Source: JBBQIY01 sp964618405 (GTDB lineage Bacteria; Verrucomicrobiota; Kiritimatiellia; RFP12; UBA3636). Taken from it: a stretch of DNA of 18,241 nucleotides. Shown here piece by piece: positions 15,001-18,241 of the stretch. The stretch spans positions 1-18,241 of the forward strand of contig CAZUAY010000041.1 in assembly GCA_964618405.1 (NCBI GenBank). Reading direction: 5' to 3'. The translations under genes and the position numbers were made by a program. The notes beneath the pieces were generated by a model. The model was not told where the DNA came from. It saw only the letters and a program-made list of their open reading frames with translations, and ran no database searches. Position 1 is the first letter of the stretch; the number at the start of each line of letters is the position of its first letter.

Positions 15001-15441
15001 GCGGAAGGTGATCGTCTTACGGTAAACCACCTCTTCGTCGAGCAGCAGTTCCGCAACCCCCTCCGTCGCAGTCTGCTTCAGCCACGTCAATTGGTAAGGC
15101 TGCGCCACCCGTGCGCCATGGTCGTCCAACAGGCCGCCATAGCCGCGCTCATAAACAAGATTCTTGCCACTTCTTTTATCGATCAGCTCTAGGATGCGCC
15201 CCCCCAGCTCGGGAACGAGCGTTGCACTGAAAAAGCGATTTTCGACCACAACGGCCTCGACCTTACCTCCTGATGACGACAGATAATGCCCCGGCGTATA
15301 GATCAGTTGGTCGACCGACTGCGCGAAAGCTGCTGGTGGGAACAGCAGCGCAGCGCGTAGGACGGCCAGCGTAAGGCTCCGGTTCAATGAGACATTAAAG
15401 CGGTGGTACATGTCTTGGTTCCCTTGTGAAGCATGGTTCAT
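12025..15441 (-). CDS. Secreted multidomain GH123/DUF4091-like glycoside hydrolase
   Basis: The ATG at 15441 overlaps the previous stop as ATGA, giving 1,138 aa. A second ATG at 15411 gives a tighter signal peptide (MYHRFNVSLNRSLTLAVLRA then PPAAFA-Q) and is also possible. The open frame back to 15741 is Arg-rich read-through of the upstream gene. Residues about 60-290 look like a galactose-mutarotase-type beta-sandwich (VVVENRFFSATLVPELGGRI). Residues about 300-560 are Ig-like beta domains. Residues about 565-900 resemble the GH123/DUF4091 barrel: SEWDWFSDQFLRAGMTHFRV, FAIIDDEIPSE with the acidic pair D745-E746 as candidate catalytic residues, and AAWEGARDGLDDGNYLLL. A further domain closes the protein. 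GH123 enzymes are N-acetylgalactosaminidases using substrate-assisted catalysis; that activity is only inferred. It is coupled to the DUF4838 gene. Confidence 0.68.
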   Translation of the reverse strand: MNHASQGNQDMYHRFNVSLNRSLTLAVLRAALLFPPAAFAQSVDQLIYTPGHYLSSSGGKVEAVVVENRFFSATLVPELGGRILELIDKRSGKNLVYERGYGGLLDDHGARVAQPYQLTWLKQTATEGVAELLLDEEVVYRKTITFRADMPCIQVDYHCENHGQSDNRMLFRNVVRPGGGTFSDQEIYCSSRTNGLVRGTDLPYRDTVADPWAALVHPGQKTLVANFFEGDALDRLYSWRKGVVAVAPTYEFTFSPLLPGHQIAFRYYWILGHGLTAVDYAHRNFIAQLEGALVDGKLKLNLDLLATWQPMPTLSIEGQVLDASRQPIAKLPTTHVALTELDRVISTPLICEVPAVDSHVILLLTLTDSSLPEPIVIEKTFASAADGILTAAYVRPTRFLGEKVEQEPILGWAKEADYTVQADDADRKRGYLVFEESGERAGRHTTSLAFDLAQNEPEGFPLHFQSMGFDGPVDFTVQAPDGFTLESFVPESVPETFWTGEVRHGLKLLPGTAFTVSKDEDKTLFFRLIADSPPPGIYQARIVFQPTHAPASTVALAITVYPIRFPAQPLMVFDANNSVNALASRPGKTTQSPEWDQERSDNFFRDMRTHGIRGHNMSGGVNTPFAHYWYNRVKVRESGLTLTEAIKQNPERFRDRLDLPELDFSEWDWFSDQFLRAGMTHFRVQMGACGDGFMSKHSNLTRLIYGAAQPPTSYRQAIIRDWYEGAAVRYFKDRGILRVFAIIDDEIPSERLAWWVQHAFRSIQMGFEPGVTLAASTIADDQLMNIVGPFMKYWVIGSMRKSIMDLRFAENSFKPEHRVVTYHSSANHWQKYDQMRGRCGLDTAFYNLDACWIQTYDRFYSQIQSIVYPGEKGPISSAAWEGARDGLDDGNYLLLARALAAALPEPERTTEQATIERIVGMSEDSLIQFYERPSDHGVVTLMGRRQGKAFRPYRTCDFREAKRQLLHKIVELSTQAPVQKASAWLGLHPIVRDGQPLFKVPAGIAQADRAAAFMVKAVADQHLALSTPAPEPVDLENPYPVFFMGSLDELSEKIPSLRNHPDLRDLNAHYPGPGNYVIRFLPRLEMLKNGLVKTDTSTESMVILAGDETGLDRAEANLIKVVTQSKTQYSHWLLTHRQ

Positions 15442-17528
15442 TTTTCTTCCAGCTTTGCCAGCTCTTCCTGGACGATGCGATGCCAGGGACGAATGCCACG
15501 GTCGACGGTGTACTGATAAAGTCCGCGCGAAACGGCGGGAAGGTCGCGATGCTCGTCCAAGATGCGGACGCGTGCCTCGCCGAGATCGCGTGCGCGGCGC
15601 AGTAGCGCGATTTTTTCCGTTGCTATCAGTTCCACGTGCGGGACATTCTGCCAGTAAGCCGCCGCTTCGGGAACCATTTTGTCGCCGGGTAACTTGTAGT
15701 GTATCGCTTCGGCTGTGTCGCCTTCGGGGCCGAAGTTCCATAACGGAACACCAGCTCGCCCTAATGTCCGATAAAGGCTCAATAATTCGACCATGACCGT
15801 CGTGTACTCGTGGCCAATCTCAACCACGCGCACACGCGCCGCCATCGCTGGATCATCGGCGACAGCCTTTGTGGCTCGCTCCAGATGACTGCCTGCACGC
15901 TCAACCACATCCATCGGCAGGATTTCGGGCCAGGCATTCAGCAGTTCTCGGTAGCCGAAACCGGGAATCTTCGCTTCGTTCTCCACTAAATGCTTTTCGT
16001 ACGTGGCATAGTAGGCGCGGATGGCCTCCTCCGCCGGTCCAAAAGCGCCGTAAAAACGATCCATGATCTTAGTGGAATCACCTTCAGCGTTCCACATCAA
16101 GTGAGCCGCTAAGTAGTAGTTGGGTCCCTGCGTGGCGTAGTTCTTGCCAGTCTCCCCATACATGGCGACGAGCCCCTGTTTATGCAGAAGAGGGATGGCC
16201 TCGGCAATTTGAGCGGTGAAAAGCCAGGGCAGATCAAGCCAGTAGTGCATGCCCCAGTATTCGCGCCCAACGATCTTAATGCCTTTTTCTTCCCAAGCGG
16301 AAATCTCGGCGTACGTTTTTTCGCGCATTTCCGGTTTGACAAAATAGGCCGTGCTGAACGTAAAGGACAGAAACATATTCTCCTCCATACGTTCAATATT
16401 CGTTGGCGGCTGGCGGTAGTTGGTATACGCAAACATCCCGACGCTCAACCCGGGGTCGCGCTTTTTCACTTGCCGAGCAATATCGGTGGCATAATCCCAA
16501 TGGCGGTTAGAAAGGTTCAGACCACTCTGGCTGTAGTCGGTGTCGGCCGGATCCAGTGCCCGGCAATTCTCGCATTCGCAGAAGCCATAACCGTCGGAGG
16601 GGGATATCGAAACAATGCGGTTCCCCTTTTTGCTCGCATTCTCCAGAACGCCTTCGACAATGAATGCGCGGAGTTCCGGATTGGAGGTACAAATGTGGGG
16701 CCCCCGCCGCTCCCCGCCCCACAGTGCTAACCACTCGGGATGATCTTTGATTTCCGGCCGGTTCAAAACATGCGTACCCCAACTATGGCCGAACCAGCCC
16801 GGTGTCACCCAGGCCAGCCGCATGCGCTTGAGCCAGATTGAGGTTTCGTTGGGCATCGTTTCGCTACCTTCCCAGCGGCCATATCCCACGTCGAACCAAC
16901 GGATGATGAAATCCGGTGCCGATTGGCGATCTAATGCCGGTAGCATCAGTCCCTGACGTCGGGGCACATGTTCTCCCGTTTCCCCAGGCCAAATCCAAGC
17001 GATGTTCAGTTCGTTTTCGAGGAAATCATAGACCCCGTACAGCGTGCCGAGACGCCGATCACGTTTTTTTAGAAACACCCCGGAAGAGTCGTCGCCGAAA
17101 ATGAACAGCTTGCTGTTGGCCGTCTTGATCACGTAGGCTTCCTGGGGCAGATCGTCGCGGTACTGTTTTTGATCACGAGCATAAGCCGTCGCGCCGACAT
17201 AGACGTTGGCGGCATCGGGAGTTGGTAGCTTGTCTTCCGCAACCACGCGCGTACGACAGCCGGTGGCTTTGGCCACGTAGGTCGCCAGTTCTTCTGCTGC
17301 GTATTGTTCAACGGCCAGTCCGGCGGCCGGCCAGGCGATGACCCACTCCTGCCCGGCGTCGACGCGCAAAGCCACGTCCGTGGCCTCGACCGTGTCGGCA
17401 CCTGCCAGCATGCAAGACCCGCCCACGGTTAGCACGACGAAAATTGTTTTCAGTATTGTTGTAAGATTTTTTTGTGTAAAAACCCTATTTCCTGTGGCAG
17501 CCCCGTTTATGTTTTTTATGTTTTTCAT
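15438..17528 (-). CDS. Secreted DUF4838 domain protein
   Basis: This 696-aa protein has a hydrophobic signal segment at about 24-44 (TTILKTIFVVLTVGGSCMLA, GA). The sequence before Cys39 is a poor lipobox, so signal peptidase I processing is favoured. Residues about 50-200 resemble the alpha-glucuronidase/GH20-type N-terminal domain (VEQYAAEELATYVAKATG, NVYVGATAYARDQ, GTLYGVYDFLENELNIAWIW). The DUF4838 core follows: WVTPGWFGHSWGTHVL, KDHPEWLALWGG, CTSNPELR, ISPSDGYGFCECENCRALDP with the C-x-C-x-x-C cluster at 317, 319 and 322, and ATQGPNYYLAAHLMWN. The family occurs widely in polysaccharide-degradation loci and probably forms a TIM-barrel glycosidase, but its chemistry is unproven. The start lies in an ATGAAAAACAT tract without a good Shine-Dalgarno. 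Its end overlaps the GH123-like gene by ATGA, implying translational coupling. Confidence 0.78.
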   Translation of the reverse strand: MKNIKNINGAATGNRVFTQKNLTTILKTIFVVLTVGGSCMLAGADTVEATDVALRVDAGQEWVIAWPAAGLAVEQYAAEELATYVAKATGCRTRVVAEDKLPTPDAANVYVGATAYARDQKQYRDDLPQEAYVIKTANSKLFIFGDDSSGVFLKKRDRRLGTLYGVYDFLENELNIAWIWPGETGEHVPRRQGLMLPALDRQSAPDFIIRWFDVGYGRWEGSETMPNETSIWLKRMRLAWVTPGWFGHSWGTHVLNRPEIKDHPEWLALWGGERRGPHICTSNPELRAFIVEGVLENASKKGNRIVSISPSDGYGFCECENCRALDPADTDYSQSGLNLSNRHWDYATDIARQVKKRDPGLSVGMFAYTNYRQPPTNIERMEENMFLSFTFSTAYFVKPEMREKTYAEISAWEEKGIKIVGREYWGMHYWLDLPWLFTAQIAEAIPLLHKQGLVAMYGETGKNYATQGPNYYLAAHLMWNAEGDSTKIMDRFYGAFGPAEEAIRAYYATYEKHLVENEAKIPGFGYRELLNAWPEILPMDVVERAGSHLERATKAVADDPAMAARVRVVEIGHEYTTVMVELLSLYRTLGRAGVPLWNFGPEGDTAEAIHYKLPGDKMVPEAAAYWQNVPHVELIATEKIALLRRARDLGEARVRILDEHRDLPAVSRGLYQYTVDRGIRPWHRIVQEELAKLEEK

Positions 17529-17561
17529 GTTTTTTCTACTTTCATCGCGTTCAAGCTTTTG

Positions 17562-17589
17562 CTAGCCCCTAACACCTAGCCCCTAACAC
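17562..17589. repeat. Two exact 14-bp tandem repeats in the leader of the DUF4838 gene
   Basis: CTAGCCCCTAACAC occurs twice without a gap, and a third, decayed partial copy (CTAATCCC) follows. It occupies the short gap between the stop of the beta-strand repeat gene at 17611 and the DUF4838 start at 17528. It could be a slippage tract or a dispersed intergenic motif. There is no dyad symmetry, so it is not a terminator. Confidence 0.65.
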
Positions 17590-17610
17590 CTAATCCCTTG
17601 TCTTGCGTCT

Positions 17611-18241
17611 TTAGCGAATTACGACAATCGAGCCCTTGTATACCACGGCGTGTAGCACAACGTCGCCGTTGAGCACCTCGACCGTGCCTTGAACGGCCGG
17701 CGGTAGGATTAGTTCCGAGAACTCTCCTGTGACCGTGCCTCCATTCAGATCGAACAAAGTGTAATCGCCAGTCTCGAACCCGCCGAGATTGTCGATCTTG
17801 AGTTTTCCGGCCAATGTCAAATCCCCTGTGGCGTGCTCAAACCGAACTTGGTCGTGGGTGGCATCGGGAGCGTCAAGCTCGAAACGTGACGTGGTTGTTT
17901 CTTCCAGAATGAGGCGTCCGGAATTTATAAAGTTAAGCACGCCTGGGCCATCGATACCGGGAGCAAGAAGTGTGGTCACGATATTCGTGGCGGGGAGGCT
18001 ACCGGTTTTCCACGAGAAGCGCACCGTGCCGTCGCCGTGCAATTCGCTCACCCGCTGGGTCTTGCTCCCTAGATACAGGGTGCCTGCCGACTCAAGGGTC
18101 ACGGCACCGTTGGTGGGCAAGAAATTGTCGCCTTTGATTTCGACTTCGCCGCTGCGGATGATGGTGCCACCCGTATAGTTGTTTGTCACGCTCACCAAGA
18201 CGGCACCTTCACAGAGCACGCGTCCCGCGCCGGAGACAACT
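17611..18241 (-). CDS. Autotransporter-associated beta-strand repeat protein, C-terminal part (runs off the right edge)
   Basis: The frame is open to the last base of the window, so the gene begins outside it. A GTG at 18219 is internal, because the residues before it (VVSGAGR) match the same place in the paralogue (VVSGAGQ). The visible 210 residues contain NNYTGGTIIRSGEVEIKGDN, QRVSELHGDGTVRFSW, LILEETTTSRFELDAPDAT and ETGDYTLFDLNGGTVTG, and end in GDVVLHAVVYKGSIVVIR. This is the beta-strand repeat signature followed by the same tail as the protein at 10422-11981. The two align without gaps over about 200 residues at roughly 70% identity, so they are paralogues bracketing the DUF4838 and GH123-like genes. 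A signal peptide is expected but lies outside the window. No terminator follows its stop codon, so transcription may continue into the DUF4838 gene. Confidence 0.75.
   Translation of the reverse strand, partial: VVSGAGRVLCEGAVLVSVTNNYTGGTIIRSGEVEIKGDNFLPTNGAVTLESAGTLYLGSKTQRVSELHGDGTVRFSWKTGSLPATNIVTTLLAPGIDGPGVLNFINSGRLILEETTTSRFELDAPDATHDQVRFEHATGDLTLAGKLKIDNLGGFETGDYTLFDLNGGTVTGEFSELILPPAVQGTVEVLNGDVVLHAVVYKGSIVVIR

Noticed and set aside
15442..15741. 100-residue N-terminal extension of the GH123-like protein
   Set aside because: It is Arg-rich out-of-frame sequence over the 3' end of the DUF4838 gene; the ATGA start at 15441 precedes a signal peptide.
17400..17412. Lipoprotein signal (lipobox) in the DUF4838 protein
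   Set aside because: The residues before Cys39 are V-G-G-S, a poor match to L-[AS]-[GA]-C.
1..18241. CRISPR array, tRNA, rRNA or transposase gene
   Set aside because: No regularly spaced repeats, cloverleaf-like sequence or transposase motif was seen on either strand; this was by eye only.

Overview
The window looks like accessory, carbohydrate-degradation DNA from a Gram-negative bacterium of the PVC group, most likely Kiritimatiellota, Lentisphaerota or Verrucomicrobiota. This is inferred from gene content: secreted DUF4838, GH123-like and YetA/PcRGLX-like proteins, giant right-handed beta-helix proteins, autotransporter-associated beta-strand repeat proteins and a GxxExxY protein. There is no rRNA or other marker gene, so the phylum is a guess.

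Left region (about 1-2145). A non-coding stretch holds a perfect 19-bp inverted repeat (113-154) and a good sigma70-type promoter (228-256). It leads into a plus-strand defence-type remnant. The N-terminal PD-(D/E)XK-like part of a type IIG/N6-methylase-type restriction-modification protein is joined out of frame to an apparent C-terminal segment, with the methylase core missing. An intact small gene with a restriction-endonuclease-like D...ECK motif follows. Converging on it from the minus strand is the 3' part of a minimal nucleotidyltransferase gene that has lost its start and its GS motif. The region reads as a decayed defence island.

Right region (2144-18241). All genes here are on the minus strand with short gaps or overlaps, so they probably form one operon or two, read right to left: (i) the 3' end of a beta-strand repeat protein running off the right edge; (ii) a DUF4838 protein; (iii) a GH123/DUF4091-like multidomain protein overlapping it by ATGA; (iv) a second, about 70% identical beta-strand repeat protein; (v) an M14-type zinc carboxypeptidase without a signal peptide; (vi) a three-module right-handed beta-helix protein with an internal fibronectin-III-like segment; (vii) a GxxExxY protein with an in-frame internal deletion; (viii) a YetA/PcRGLX (PL26)-like protein. 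Five of these have signal peptides, or one is expected outside the window, so the locus probably encodes extracellular or periplasmic breakdown of a complex polysaccharide. The PL26-like member hints at rhamnogalacturonan, and the GH123-like and DUF4838 members hint at amino-sugar or uronic-acid parts. The substrate is not established. No transporter, sulfatase or regulator lies in the window.

The most unusual signals are two gene collapses whose junctions each fall in a stretch that fits both parental reading frames (649-663 and about 5750-5757), and a cluster of small DNA structures beside the GxxExxY gene: a 12-bp palindrome, 8-bp tandem repeats and a long near-perfect inverted repeat.
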